64,000 nucleotides of DNA from assembly GCF_000715015.1 (NCBI RefSeq), contig NZ_JMIW01000001.1, positions 744,001 through 808,000 on the forward strand, read 5' to 3'. Below the pieces are notes generated by a model that was given only the letters and a program-made list of their open reading frames with translations, was not told the origin of the DNA and made no database searches. The stretch is from Erythrobacter longus. Its GTDB lineage: Bacteria > Pseudomonadota > Alphaproteobacteria > Sphingomonadales > Sphingomonadaceae. Positions 38,019 to 46,107 of the stretch are shown one piece after another; within the stretch, counting starts at the first letter, position 1; each line of letters begins with the position of its first letter. Both the position numbers and the translations under genes were made by a program.

Positions 38019-38489
38019 TTACCACCGGTAGTGCGAGAACGCGCGGTTGGCGTCTGCCATGCGGTGCGTGTCTTCACGCTTCTTCACAGCATTGCCGCGG
38101 TTGTTCGCTGCATCCATCAGCTCGCCCGAAAGGCGCGCGCTCATGGTTGTCTCAGGACGCGAACGCGCCGCACTGATCAACCAGCGGATAGCAAGCGCCT
38201 GAGCACGCTCTTCACGCACCTCAACCGGCACCTGATAGGTTGCACCACCCACACGGCGCGAGCGAACCTCGACCTGAGGCTTCACATTGCCCAGCGCATC
38301 ATGGAACAATTGCACCGGATCGGTCTTGGCCTTCGCCTCAACCGCATCAAGAGCTGTGTACACGATACCTTCTGCAACGGCTTTCTTACCGTCGAGCATA
38401 AGGTTGTTCATGAATTTCGACAGAACCTGATCACCAAACTTGGGATCCGGCAAGATTACCCGCTTTTCGGGCCTACGACGACGTGACAT
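38019..38489 (-). CDS. rpsG: 30S ribosomal protein S7
   Basis: A 156-residue head-nucleating protein starting [20 protein letters not shown], with [20 protein letters not shown] and the C-terminal [20 protein letters not shown]. In E. coli S7 autoregulates through the rpsL-rpsG spacer; here that spacer holds a long hairpin. Confidence 0.98.
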   Translation of the reverse strand: MSRRRRPEKRVILPDPKFGDQVLSKFMNNLMLDGKKAVAEGIVYTALDAVEAKAKTDPVQLFHDALGNVKPQVEVRSRRVGGATYQVPVEVREERAQALAIRWLISAARSRPETTMSARLSGELMDAANNRGNAVKKREDTHRMADANRAFSHYRW

Positions 38490-38547
38490 ATTTCTAAACT
38501 CCTTCGGAGTGGCCGTTCACATCCGTGAACGTCCTTGCTGCGCCGGC

Positions 38548-38606
38548 CCTCTCCCCCGCCCTTCCACCCGGAAATTATCCTTATGGGTAGAAGGGCGGGG
38601 GAGAGG
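38548..38606. repeat. long hairpin in the rpsL-rpsG spacer
   Basis: CCTCTCCCCCGCCCTTC (38548-38564) pairs perfectly with GAAGGGCGGGGGAGAGG (38590-38606); after one mismatch the stem continues with ACCC/GGGT, giving about 21 pairs. It resembles the CCCTCCCGC-type palindromes at 41.46-41.66 kb. It is transcribed between two essential genes and could act as a processing or attenuation structure. Confidence 0.8.
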
Positions 38607-38624
38607 CCCGTCACAGCGCCTCAA

Positions 38625-38996
38625 TTACTTCGGACGCTTGGCGCCGTACTTCGAGCGGGATTGCTTGCGGTCCTTGACCCCTTGCGTATCGAGAACGCCG
38701 CGAAGGACGTGGTAACGAACGCCGGGAAGGTCGCGAACACGGCCACCGCGGATCAGCACAACAGAGTGCTCTTGCAGGTTGTGGCCTTCGCCCGGAATGT
38801 AAGAGATGACCTCACGGCTGTTGGTGAGGCGAACCTTGGCCACTTTACGCAAAGCGGAGTTCGGCTTCTTCGGGGTCGTCGTATAGACGCGTGTGCAAAC
38901 GCCGCGCTTTTGCGGGTTCTGCTCCATAGCAGGGACCTTGGATTTGGCCTTCTGCGGAGTGCGGCCCTTGCGGACCAGCTGGTTGATAGTTGGCAT
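38625..38996 (-). CDS. rpsL: 30S ribosomal protein S12
   Basis: A 123-residue decoding-centre protein with [40 protein letters not shown] and [20 protein letters not shown]. Lys43 (TPKKPNS) and Lys88 region (LPGVRYH preceded by GRVRD) are the sensitive-type streptomycin-site residues. It is the first gene of the str operon. Confidence 0.98.
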   Translation of the reverse strand: MPTINQLVRKGRTPQKAKSKVPAMEQNPQKRGVCTRVYTTTPKKPNSALRKVAKVRLTNSREVISYIPGEGHNLQEHSVVLIRGGRVRDLPGVRYHVLRGVLDTQGVKDRKQSRSKYGAKRPK

Positions 38997-39063
38997 ATGT
39001 ACTCTTCACCTAAATTGGCGCCGATGATTTTCGATGAAGAGAAAAAGGGTCGTGCAAAAGAAC

Positions 39064-39092
39064 CGTTCGTCCTGAGCGTGTCGAAGGGCGAA
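39064..39092. repeat. dispersed TTCGTCCTGAG-type repeat in the rpsL leader
   Basis: GTTCG (39064-39068) and CGAAC (39088-39092) flank CCTGAGCGTGTCGAAGGG. The same core recurs as the third insertion in the RHS core near 47.15 kb. It lies in the untranslated region 38997-39353, which otherwise holds no gene. Confidence 0.65.
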
Positions 39093-39186
39093 CCTTCAGC
39101 CAAGGACCGGCTTGCACGAGCCTGAAACGCTCCACCCAAAGCCAAAAGCCCCGGATTACTTTGCCGGTCGCCCTCGCTCCGTCGTC

Positions 39187-39207
39187 ATCCTGAACTTGTT
39201 TCAGGAT
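39187..39207. repeat. dispersed GTCATCCTGAA-type palindrome in the rpsL leader
   Basis: ATCCTGAA (39187-39194) pairs with TTCAGGAT (39200-39207). The copy at 47393-47413 has the same arms. It is part of the family of short intergenic palindromes seen through the window. Confidence 0.7.
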
Positions 39208-39297
39208 AACACTGGAAGAATGCACAACCGCCAATGTTCAGCTCATTTTTGAGATCAGGGAGCGTCGCGAAACGAGCCCTGCCCTCAAGATTGGGCG

Positions 39298-39326
39298 CGC
39301 TTAGGGGGAATTTGGGGCGGGGTCAA
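39298..39326 (-). promoter_or_regulatory. probable promoter of the str operon (rpsL)
   Basis: On the minus strand TTGACC (39321-39326) and TAAGCG (39298-39303) are 17 bases apart, about 300 bases before rpsL. The boxes match those upstream of rpsM. The -35 box begins only 28 bases after the stop of the OLD-family gene, so the promoter borders the accessory gene directly. Confidence 0.55.
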
Positions 39327-39353
39327 GAGGCTTTAGAGCCAGCTCAAGGAGCA

Positions 39354-41099
39354 CTAGCCAGCATTCGCATCCTCTATGTTCCGCGTCAATTCTCGTAAAC
39401 GTGAACTCAGATCGAGGACATCAATGTCTGGCTCTAGTTCAGCGATGAAATTGGCCACCTTAACCTTATTGGCGTCCTTGAAAATCTCTCTTCGCTTTCC
39501 TTCGAGCCTGTAGAAATAGAATGCGTGATCGAACTGGGCCGCATCAATTGGCTCATGGAAAACCTGTGGGTGACAGGACCTTAGAGCAGCGTGCATTTGA
39601 GACTGTGGTAGATAATTCTCAATTTCTCGCCCCTTTGTCACCCAAACCATCCCACCATGTTTCTCAAATTCATCTCGGATTCGCCGTTTGGTGGAATTTA
39701 TTCTGGCGGTCTTCGATGGCCTATCACTATCCATGATGAGTGCGGAGTTTCTGTTCAGTGATCGCAGCTTTATGAAATCACCGACATCGTCATCCCCTGC
39801 CGACAGATGTGATAACAGCCCTCCCCCGTAGAACATTATTGTGTAGTGAATTCCTTCGACAAGATGTGCTGCAACTTCTTGAAGCCAGTGATTTAGGTAG
39901 ATTCTCTCTGATGGCCCCTCAACCCAGATAACAAAATTCGACTGAATTATGTCGGATGCTCGATAGCCGAGTTCAGCGCAGATGCGGTGACGATCTGCGT
40001 CCAATGTAGCTCGGCTAATGTGAGTTGCATTGTCTCGAAGCCTAACATGAAACAGGCTTGCATCAGGGGTGTCAATCAATTGCGCCGAATGGGTCGCGAC
40101 GAAGTATGTGTTTGATGTCGATTCATTTAGGTAAGATACTAGCTTACGCTGCAAGACTGGATGCAGGTGTATCTCTGGCTCTTCGATACAAATGACCTCA
40201 TTCTCGATAAGCGTGCAGAATGCCGCAATCACGACGATCTCGTGAATACCTGTACCGAGTGAGGCAAGAGGCAACGTCCGACCGTTCATGTGCACGAGGA
40301 TGTACTCTCGTGTGCTTGGCACTTCAATTTGAGCGTTGCACTCACCTACAACAGTTTGCAGGAACCGATTAATTCTCTCAAACTTTCGAACATCTGCGCG
40401 ACGCTCCAAGACCGGATTTTGGATCTCCGCAAGCCGCTTGATCAAGCCATTGCCACTCAAGTCGCCACCATCAAAGTCTACTTCACCCTGCGAGATCTTT
40501 CTGATCGCTGGGATCAGATGGGTATTCGTCGAAAAAGAAGGAGCGAAGCGATTGACGACCTCCAAAGAGTGCTCAACCCACGCTTTGGGACCTCCACCAG
40601 AGTACGGTGTTGCCTTGACCATAAACTGATCAAACGGTCTGGCCTTGCTGGAATCTGAGGTGTATTCATCAACTTTTGGAAACCGAAGTCGAGGCGCAGC
40701 TCGCGACTGAAGATCATAATCCCACCAAACATAACCCGTAGGATCCGCCAATTTGGCCACAACTGCGGTTATCACGGACTCCCACTGCGCGTCATTTTCA
40801 CGAGTTACACCGTCCAATATCTTTTCAGCGACCCTTTCTAGCCGAAATCCGAGGCCAACGCGTGGGCTCCCGCCTGTTTGCTGATTTCGATCCAATTCAA
40901 CAAAGCTGTTCTTGAATGTTGTCTGTGACCGGTCTTTTGATGCAGGAAAATAATGGCTGATTAATCGGAGAATAGTAGACTTTCCCGCGTTGTTTGGACC
41001 AATGAAAAAGTTCATCTTCGCGATCTGAGAAACCAATTGTGGGCTTCCACCAATCCCGCGAAAATTCCGTACTTCTAAGGCATCTACATCAAAGGTCAT
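39354..41099 (-). CDS. OLD-family ATPase with TOPRIM nuclease domain
   Basis: A 581-residue protein. The N-terminal ABC/SMC-like ATPase has Walker A IGPNNAGKST (33-42), a signature-like LASLGTGIHE (278-287), Walker B VICIEEPEIHLHP (302-314) and an H-loop VATHSAQ (334-340). A C-terminal TOPRIM domain shows WVEGPSER (392-399), LIMDSDR (454-460) and EIENYL (492-497). OLD-type nucleases act in phage exclusion. No UvrD-like helicase (GajB), reverse transcriptase or second effector is adjacent, so a stand-alone (class 1) type is favoured. Lower GC and position beside the str operon suggest transfer. Confidence 0.85.
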   Translation of the reverse strand: MTFDVDALEVRNFRGIGGSPQLVSQIAKMNFFIGPNNAGKSTILRLISHYFPASKDRSQTTFKNSFVELDRNQQTGGSPRVGLGFRLERVAEKILDGVTRENDAQWESVITAVVAKLADPTGYVWWDYDLQSRAAPRLRFPKVDEYTSDSSKARPFDQFMVKATPYSGGGPKAWVEHSLEVVNRFAPSFSTNTHLIPAIRKISQGEVDFDGGDLSGNGLIKRLAEIQNPVLERRADVRKFERINRFLQTVVGECNAQIEVPSTREYILVHMNGRTLPLASLGTGIHEIVVIAAFCTLIENEVICIEEPEIHLHPVLQRKLVSYLNESTSNTYFVATHSAQLIDTPDASLFHVRLRDNATHISRATLDADRHRICAELGYRASDIIQSNFVIWVEGPSERIYLNHWLQEVAAHLVEGIHYTIMFYGGGLLSHLSAGDDDVGDFIKLRSLNRNSALIMDSDRPSKTARINSTKRRIRDEFEKHGGMVWVTKGREIENYLPQSQMHAALRSCHPQVFHEPIDAAQFDHAFYFYRLEGKRREIFKDANKVKVANFIAELEPDIDVLDLSSRLRELTRNIEDANAG

Positions 41100-41345
41100 A
41101 TGCTATTACTCTGGAGCTGCGAACCGGGCCAACAATCACTACTGAGAGATTAGGTCTCTTGACCGCCTTAGTAGCCGCTGAGCAAATGAAATCCAATTTT
41201 CCTACACGCCAATAATCTGCAATATCCCCCGGTCCTTGCCCTTAGTCGCCAAAGGACCGCCCGATGCAGAGTCTATTTGTTGCGCCCTCAAGCGCCGGGC
41301 GCGACGCATCCGCGTCGCTTGGCTACGGCCTAACGGCCGACGCGC

Positions 41346-41731
41346 TTGCAGGTGGCCTACGGCCGTCTGCGCCTTCGGCTTCGACTCCGCGCTTGCGGTC
41401 GGCTAGTCGCCGACCGTTCCACCTTACCCTCGTAAGGTCACGAAACAGCCCACCCCCAGCCCCTCCCGCACGCGGGAGGGGAGCTATGTTACGCCCTTCT
41501 TCACCCCTCCCGCTTGCGGGAGGGGCAGTGAGACTTGGGAGCTTGCTTCCTAGTCGCAGCGGGGTGGGCCCTGCTCCGGTCGGCCCAGCGCTTCGCGCGC
41601 CCACCGCGTCTGCCTCGCCCACCCAATCCCCCTCCCGCAAGCGGGAGGGGGATTGGGTTGCACCAGAACGGGCCGTAGGCTCGCAAGGGCGGAGTCGAAG
41701 CGAAGCGCAGACGGCCGTAGGCCACCTGCAA
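41346..41731. repeat. long inverted repeat enclosing three GC-rich palindromes
   Basis: The arms 41346-41390 and 41689-41731 are near-perfect inverted copies (a 2-base length difference in the middle). Between them are palindromes of one family: 41461-41480 (CCTCCCGC/GCGGGAGG), 41504-41525 (CCCCTCCCGC/GCGGGAGGGG) and 41621-41658 (18-bp perfect arms with a 2-base loop, core CCAATCCCCCTCCCGC). The gap 41100-41821 has no convincing gene; open frames across it follow the palindromes and are not protein-like. Confidence 0.8.
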
Positions 41732-41821
41732 GGCCGCCCGCAGCGGGGCCGCAGCGTAGCGAAGGCCGTCTAGCGAGGACGCTCGCCCGGATGGGCGAGC
41801 ATGAAACAAGGAATCCCACCA

Positions 41822-42511
41822 ATGCCCCGCCCCGAAGACCCATTTGACGAGCCCTTTGACCCCGCCGACCTGCCCGAGCCTTTTGCCGATTACCTCGAAG
41901 AACACCGAGAGCGCTGCGGCCCCGCGTGCGGCCCCTCATATGCCCCCGCGCACGACCCCGCTCATGGCCCTGCACACGGCCCTACAGCGGGCGACCCCAC
42001 CATCTGCTTGAGGGCGACCGAGCGGCAAGCGACCTCGGCAGTTGCGCATATTGGCTTGCCGCCCGACCCTGACGATCCGCTGCTCCAGTTCAAACCCTAT
42101 CGCCACAAACAGCCGCGCGCGAACTCGATTACGCCTGATCTTCAGCGCGCTTTTGTTGCGCATTTGGCCGCGACGGGGATTGTGACCTCCGCCGCGCTGG
42201 CCATCGGGAAATCGATGGAGGCGCTGTATAAGCTGCGCAAAATGCCGGGGGCTGAGGGGTTTGCCGAGGCCTGGGATGAGGCGGCGCAGTGGGGTATCTT
42301 GCGGCTGGAGGATTGCGCGATTGAACGCGCAATGGCGCAAGGGCTGTACAACACGCGCGCCAATTCGATGCTGGCCTTTGTCCTGAATTATCGGCGCAGC
42401 GAGTGGGTCGATGTGAGCAACCTTGAGGCGGGGCATCCCGTCTATGAAGCTATCCGGCGTGAGGTTTTGGAAGAATTGGGGCGAGAGCCTGATCCGGCCT
42501 CAGGGGACTAG
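41822..42511 (+). CDS. hypothetical protein with helix-turn-helix-like middle
   Basis: A 229-residue protein. The first 95 residues are acidic, rich in Pro, Asp and His (AHDPAHGPAHGPTAG) and probably disordered. From about 105 to 165 the sequence ITPDLQRAFVAHLAATGIVT, then SAALAIGKSMEALYKLRK and GAEGFAEAWDEA, reads like the HTH of phage small-terminase or transposase-type proteins, where a helix, a TGxVxxAA turn and a recognition helix follow each other. ATG 41822 has AAGGA upstream; ATG 41801 is also possible. DNA binding is inferred. Similar proteins are common in sphingomonads, without known function. Confidence 0.6.
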   Translation: MPRPEDPFDEPFDPADLPEPFADYLEEHRERCGPACGPSYAPAHDPAHGPAHGPTAGDPTICLRATERQATSAVAHIGLPPDPDDPLLQFKPYRHKQPRANSITPDLQRAFVAHLAATGIVTSAALAIGKSMEALYKLRKMPGAEGFAEAWDEAAQWGILRLEDCAIERAMAQGLYNTRANSMLAFVLNYRRSEWVDVSNLEAGHPVYEAIRREVLEELGREPDPASGD

Positions 42512-42545
42512 GGCGCGGGATTAGAGCGCGGGATTGGAACGCGCG

Positions 42546-43013
42546 TCAGCTTTCCGCGTCATCCTCAAACACCGCCAGTTCATGCGGCTGGAGGTTGCCC
42601 ATGATGCCGTATCGCGCGGTCTTGATATTGCTTTTTAGGATCTTGCCCGGATTGCCGGCAACAACGCTGCGCGCAGGGACATCCTGTGTAACCACGGTTC
42701 CTGCCGCGATGACGCAGTGGTCTCCGACGGTTACTCCGGGAAGGATGATCGCGCCTGCCCCGAGAAAGCAGTTGGAGCCGATATATGTGCTGACATGTTG
42801 GCGTTTGACGAAATCGTGGGTAAAGATGTGAACGCCGGGGGTCACGATGGTGTAATCGCCAATGTGGACGCCCTTGGGGTGGGTGTAGTCGAGATGGGCC
42901 TTGCGCGAGATGCGCACGCCCTCACCAATCGTCATCCCCCACACCCGGCGCAGCCACGCGCGGGTGATCCCCTGACGGGCGACGTAAAGCTGGGTGCGGA
43001 TACGAGCGAGCAT
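42546..43013 (-). CDS. hexapeptide-repeat acyltransferase (NodL/WcaF type)
   Basis: A 155-residue left-handed beta-helix protein with imperfect hexapeptides (IGDYTIVTPGVHIFTHD, IGSNCFLGAGAIILPGVTVG, VIAAGTVVTQDVPARSVVAG) ending in the typical NPGKILK. The likely catalytic His is in IFTHDF. Such enzymes O-acetylate sugars or lipid-linked glycans. ATG 43013 is chosen because a longer frame would run into the neighbouring gene. It is 28 bases downstream of the GNAT gene. Confidence 0.85.
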   Translation of the reverse strand: MLARIRTQLYVARQGITRAWLRRVWGMTIGEGVRISRKAHLDYTHPKGVHIGDYTIVTPGVHIFTHDFVKRQHVSTYIGSNCFLGAGAIILPGVTVGDHCVIAAGTVVTQDVPARSVVAGNPGKILKSNIKTARYGIMGNLQPHELAVFEDDAES

Positions 43014-43041
43014 TGTTGTGTGGTGACCCCTAACGCAGCGC

Positions 43042-43581
43042 TCAGTCAGAGCGCAGCTTGCCGTACCAATAGACGTCGCACATGCCAATATGGGTGGCGT
43101 CATGTTCGCGAAAATGCGCCTCTCTGGTGAAGCCGAGGCTTTCCAGGAGGCGGACGGACGGCGTGTTGCGGGTGTCGACTTCGGCGGTGAGTTTGCGGGC
43201 ACCCTCGGTCCAGAGCTGTTCGATGAGAGCTTGCGAGCACTCGCGGGCGACGCCCTGACCTTGCGCGTGCATGGCGACGATATAGCCGATCTCGAACACG
43301 GGGCCGTGAGTGTCGTCGGAGCCGTGGCCGGGGGTGGCGACAAAGCGGCCGGCGACCTCTCCATTGGCGTCTTCGGCGATCCATGTGCGGCCATCCCAGT
43401 CGGGCGCGGCGAACCAGTCCCACAGCTCCTGTTCGCTCTCGAACTTGGGGCGGGTCAGGTAAAGCGACTGCTGCTCATCGGCCATGGTGGGGAACATCGC
43501 GACCTCGTCCCCGCGCCTCAGCGAACGCATGGTGAAACGCGGCGTGGTAAGGGTGGGAACCTCAACCATCACTTCAGGCAT
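43042..43581 (-). CDS. GNAT-family N-acetyltransferase (RimJ/RimL-like)
   Basis: A 179-residue protein with the acetyl-CoA fold. TPRFTMRSLRRGDEVAMFPT starts the domain, EIGYIVAMHAQGQGVARECS is the pyrophosphate-binding A motif, and ARKLTAEVDTRNTPSVRLLE with GFTREAHFREH is the B motif typical of RimJ/RimL-like enzymes that modify protein N-termini or amino groups. The substrate is unknown. Its start overlaps the end of the LysR gene by eight bases, so the two are probably cotranscribed. Confidence 0.85.
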   Translation of the reverse strand: MPEVMVEVPTLTTPRFTMRSLRRGDEVAMFPTMADEQQSLYLTRPKFESEQELWDWFAAPDWDGRTWIAEDANGEVAGRFVATPGHGSDDTHGPVFEIGYIVAMHAQGQGVARECSQALIEQLWTEGARKLTAEVDTRNTPSVRLLESLGFTREAHFREHDATHIGMCDVYWYGKLRSD

Positions 43582-44365
43582 CGGTCAGGAACTTGACCAG
43601 CGCCTTCACCTTCTTGGAGCGCCACTGCGGCACCGGCGCGACCAGCCAGTATGCGCGCTTGGCCTCCACCGGCTCATCCAATGCGATCAAGCGCCCGTCT
43701 TCAAGAGCGCGCTCAACCAATGCGAGCGGGAGTACGGTGCGGCCCATCCCTGCAAGCGCGGAACTCATCGCCTGGCCAGCGCTGCTTGTCTTGACGCACG
43801 GCTTTGTGCCCTCTGGCAAACCAGCCTCAGGCCAATCAATCCACGCATCACGCGCATCGGGAGCAGCAACGCTCACCTGCAACGCGGGCGCCAGTTGCAC
43901 ACCCTCAAGCTCTCCCGGCCCAGAGATAAAGCGGATCGCGAGATCAAGGTTCGCCTCGGTAAAGTCGGAGGCTTCATCAGGGGCCAAGATATATTGCACC
44001 CCCGGCGTGCTCACTTGAAACGGAGCAATCCGGGGAGCCAGCCACGAGGCATAAAACTCGCGCGGGGCGGCAATGGTGTAGCGATCACTCGCCTGCCCTG
44101 CCTGCATCGCCGCGACGCTTTCTTCAAACCGCAGAAACCCTTCGCGCAAGGGATCGAGCCCAGCCTCACCCTCAGGTGTCAGCTCCAACCCTTTGGACGT
44201 GCGGCGAAAGAGCACCACGCCAAGGTGATCTTCAAGCGCGCGGATCTGCTGACCCACAGCCGCCGGGGTCACGGCCAGCTCATCAGCGGCCCGCGTAAAG
44301 GACAAATGCCGCGCAGCAGCGTCATAGACGCGCAAGGCGTTTAAAGGGAGGTGCGTACGTTTCAC
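43574..44365 (-). CDS. LysR-family transcriptional regulator (GcvA-like)
   Basis: A 263-residue protein. The N-terminal winged HTH covers about 5-65 (LNALRVYDAAARHLSFTRAA, VTPAAVGQQIRALEDHLGVV), and the remainder is the periplasmic-binding-like effector domain (IAAPREFYASWLAPRIAPFQ, LDLAIRFISGPGELEG). It is somewhat short, since the family norm is about 295. It overlaps the GNAT gene downstream. The target is unknown. Confidence 0.85.
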   Translation of the reverse strand: MKRTHLPLNALRVYDAAARHLSFTRAADELAVTPAAVGQQIRALEDHLGVVLFRRTSKGLELTPEGEAGLDPLREGFLRFEESVAAMQAGQASDRYTIAAPREFYASWLAPRIAPFQVSTPGVQYILAPDEASDFTEANLDLAIRFISGPGELEGVQLAPALQVSVAAPDARDAWIDWPEAGLPEGTKPCVKTSSAGQAMSSALAGMGRTVLPLALVERALEDGRLIALDEPVEAKRAYWLVAPVPQWRSKKVKALVKFLTDA

Positions 44366-44417
44366 GTGCGCCGACTTAGGTTGCCGAGCCGCTCACCGCA
44401 AGCATGCAAACAATGGT

Positions 44418-44822
44418 TTAGTGCCGGTCGGCTGTCTCTGGCGCGGCGAGAGGGAAAAACGGGATGCGCACTTCCATCTGCGATCCATCGGCTTTTGCAA
44501 AGGTGTAGAACCCTTCCATCGAGCCATGCGTCGTCGTCAAAGGACAGCCCGACACATAATCGTGGCTTTCACCCGGCAACAATAGCGGCTGTTCGCCAAC
44601 AACGCCTTCGCCATCGACATGGTTCACCATGCCGCGCGCGTCCGTGATGCGCCAATGACGGGTGAGCAGCTTCGCCTCTTCGTGAGAACCGTTTTCGATC
44701 CGGATATGATAGACCCAGAACCACTTACCCGCCTCTGGGTGCGATTGTTCAGGCAGGAAATTGACCGCGACGCGCACGGTGATGCCGTCGGTAGTGGCTG
44801 CGTGTTGGAAGAGCTCTTTCAT
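44418..44822 (-). CDS. apaG: ApaG-domain protein
   Basis: A 134-residue single beta-sandwich (DUF525) protein with VAVNFLPEQSHPEAGKWFWV, YHIRIENGSHEEAKLLTRHW, RITDARGMVNHVDGEGVVGE, QPLLLPGESHDYVSGCPLTT and HGSMEGFYTF, all standard ApaG strands. The proteins bind divalent cations or diphosphates, and their exact role is debated. Start MKELFQHAATTDG at 44822; an ATG four codons earlier is possible. It adjoins, head to head, the T4SS remnant. Confidence 0.92.
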   Translation of the reverse strand: MKELFQHAATTDGITVRVAVNFLPEQSHPEAGKWFWVYHIRIENGSHEEAKLLTRHWRITDARGMVNHVDGEGVVGEQPLLLPGESHDYVSGCPLTTTHGSMEGFYTFAKADGSQMEVRIPFFPLAAPETADRH

Positions 44823-44898
44823 ATCATGTCCCAAGGTAGCGAGCGCTTGTTCGCCTCACAAGGGTATCAATGCAGATAATCCCCTTAGTATCCCATGA

Positions 44899-45315
44899 AT
44901 GCGAGAATTCGTTATGCTGGAGCACACGGCCGGACTGCATCTTGCGCATGAGAACGCTGTGGGTCTGATCGCAGCACGTGGTGAGCTGAGCGAGGCGCAG
45001 ATTACGGCGGAGGATTTGCTGATCGCGGCGCTGCGGATGCGGCCTGACCGGATTATTCTGGGAGAGCTGCGCGGGGTGGAGGCCTTCACCTTCCTGCGTG
45101 CAGTTAACACCGGGCATCCCGGCTCCATGACCACCATCCACGCCGACACGCCTGCCAGAGCCATTGAGCAGCTTGCCCTGCTGGTGCTGCAAGCGGGCTC
45201 CAAACTCAGCCGCGAAGACGTGCGGCACTATGTGCGGCAAAGCGTTGATGTGTTCGTGCAATTGGAGAGACGCGGCGGCAAGCGGCGGGTGGCGCAAGTG
45301 TTGGCGGCGGTTTGA
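44899..45315 (+). pseudogene. VirB11/TrbB-type secretion ATPase, C-terminal fragment
   Basis: The 138 residues match only the back part of a type IV secretion ATPase: RMRPDRIILGELRGVEAFTF (Walker B), GHPGSMTTIHADTPARAIEQ (His box) and HYVRQSVDVFVQLERRGGKR. The N-terminal domain and Walker A P-loop, about 190 residues, are absent, and the upstream 70 bases do not restore them. It is therefore almost certainly non-functional. The ATG at 44899 is just the first in-frame codon. The next gene starts at its stop with a four-base overlap, as in intact virB11-virB2 arrays. Confidence 0.85.
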
Positions 45316-45701
45316 TGGAGAGCGTGATGTTGAAGCTGCTGGCCGTGCAGCCGAGCTTGTTTGAGCCGAGCGGTACCTCGCCTTTGCAGGGCGCTGCGGG
45401 TTGGATCAGTGAGCTTATGCAAGGGCCACTGGTGGTGACGCTGTGCGTGATTGCGGTGGCGCTTGTGGGGTTTGCGGCGTTGGGTGGGCGGTTGCCTGTG
45501 CGCATGGGCGCAAGAGCGGTTCTCGGGTGCTTTGTGGTGCTGGGCGCGCCGGTGATCGCCTCTGCGCTTCTGTGGGGGGGGGAAGAGCCTTCGTCCCAAG
45601 TGGTTTACCAAGCTGAAAATGTGGCAAGCGAGCCCGCAAGGCCCGAGCTGCCACCTGCGGACTATGATCCTTATTCTGGGGCTTCATTGCGGCGGGAGTG
45701 A
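45312..45701 (+). CDS. VirB2/TrbC-family pilin-like protein
   Basis: A 129-residue protein. The TrbC/VirB2 core spans about 25-90: a leader-like hydrophobic part, then SELMQGPLVVTLCVIAVALV, a short cytoplasmic loop GGRLPVRMGARAVLGC, and FVVLGAPVIASALL. The C-terminal 40 residues are hydrophilic and Pro/Glu-rich. VirB2 is the conjugative pilus subunit in the inner membrane. The gene looks intact, but virB3, virB4 and the rest are missing, so it is part of a decayed type IV secretion locus. Confidence 0.8.
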   Translation: MMESVMLKLLAVQPSLFEPSGTSPLQGAAGWISELMQGPLVVTLCVIAVALVGFAALGGRLPVRMGARAVLGCFVVLGAPVIASALLWGGEEPSSQVVYQAENVASEPARPELPPADYDPYSGASLRRE

Positions 45702-45925
45702 AGAGGTGATGAGAGTGTTTTGGCGGAGGCTCGGCTCCCGCTTGTTGGAAGTTTGGCACACTTGGCACACTGTTCAAGGAGAGAAATCCACTTGATCTAA
45801 AAGAAGCGCTTTGATCGGAGAAGGCGATTGAAGGTCTTTGGGTGGACAAGGACGCGTTGCGGGGCATTTGCGGAGGTTAGCGATGTGGAGCGGAGTAGGA
45901 AAACCCGGCTCTGCTAAGTGTAATT

Positions 45926-46034
45926 TCGGTGGCATTTGCGGGATTTGTTACGCTGGGTGGGCGCTTGCCTGTGCGCATGGGCGCAAGAGCGGTGCTGGGA
46001 TGCTTTGTAGTGCTGGGCGCGCCAGTGATTGCTG
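45926..46034 (+). pseudogene. second, truncated VirB2 copy
   Basis: These 109 bases closely repeat the part of the preceding virB2-like gene that encodes GGRLPVRMGARAVLGC and FVVLGAPVI, with scattered base changes. Codons before it do not match, and after GAPVIA the frame reads VVNKANLSVFG, unlike VirB2. It is a partial copy or the relic of an adjacent pilin paralogue. The gap 45702-46107 otherwise contains only the tandem pair TTGGCACAC at 45753-45770. Confidence 0.8.
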
Positions 46035-46107
46035 TTGTCAATAAAGCAAATCTCTCAGTTTTCGGAACAAAAAGCTCGCCGATCGAGTCTCCAGAGCCAT
46101 TTCTTCC

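Noticed and set aside
39354..41099. Complete Gabija or retron system
   Set aside because: The ATPase/TOPRIM protein fits the effector half, but no UvrD-like helicase or reverse transcriptase gene is next to it.
41461..41658. Possible CRISPR array
   Set aside because: The units are palindromes at irregular spacing of different length, without uniform spacers or cas genes.
41264..41773. 169-residue plus-strand and 105- to 141-residue minus-strand frames in the palindrome region
   Set aside because: They follow the palindromes, with repeated Arg/Pro/Gly/Ala runs, and have no protein features.
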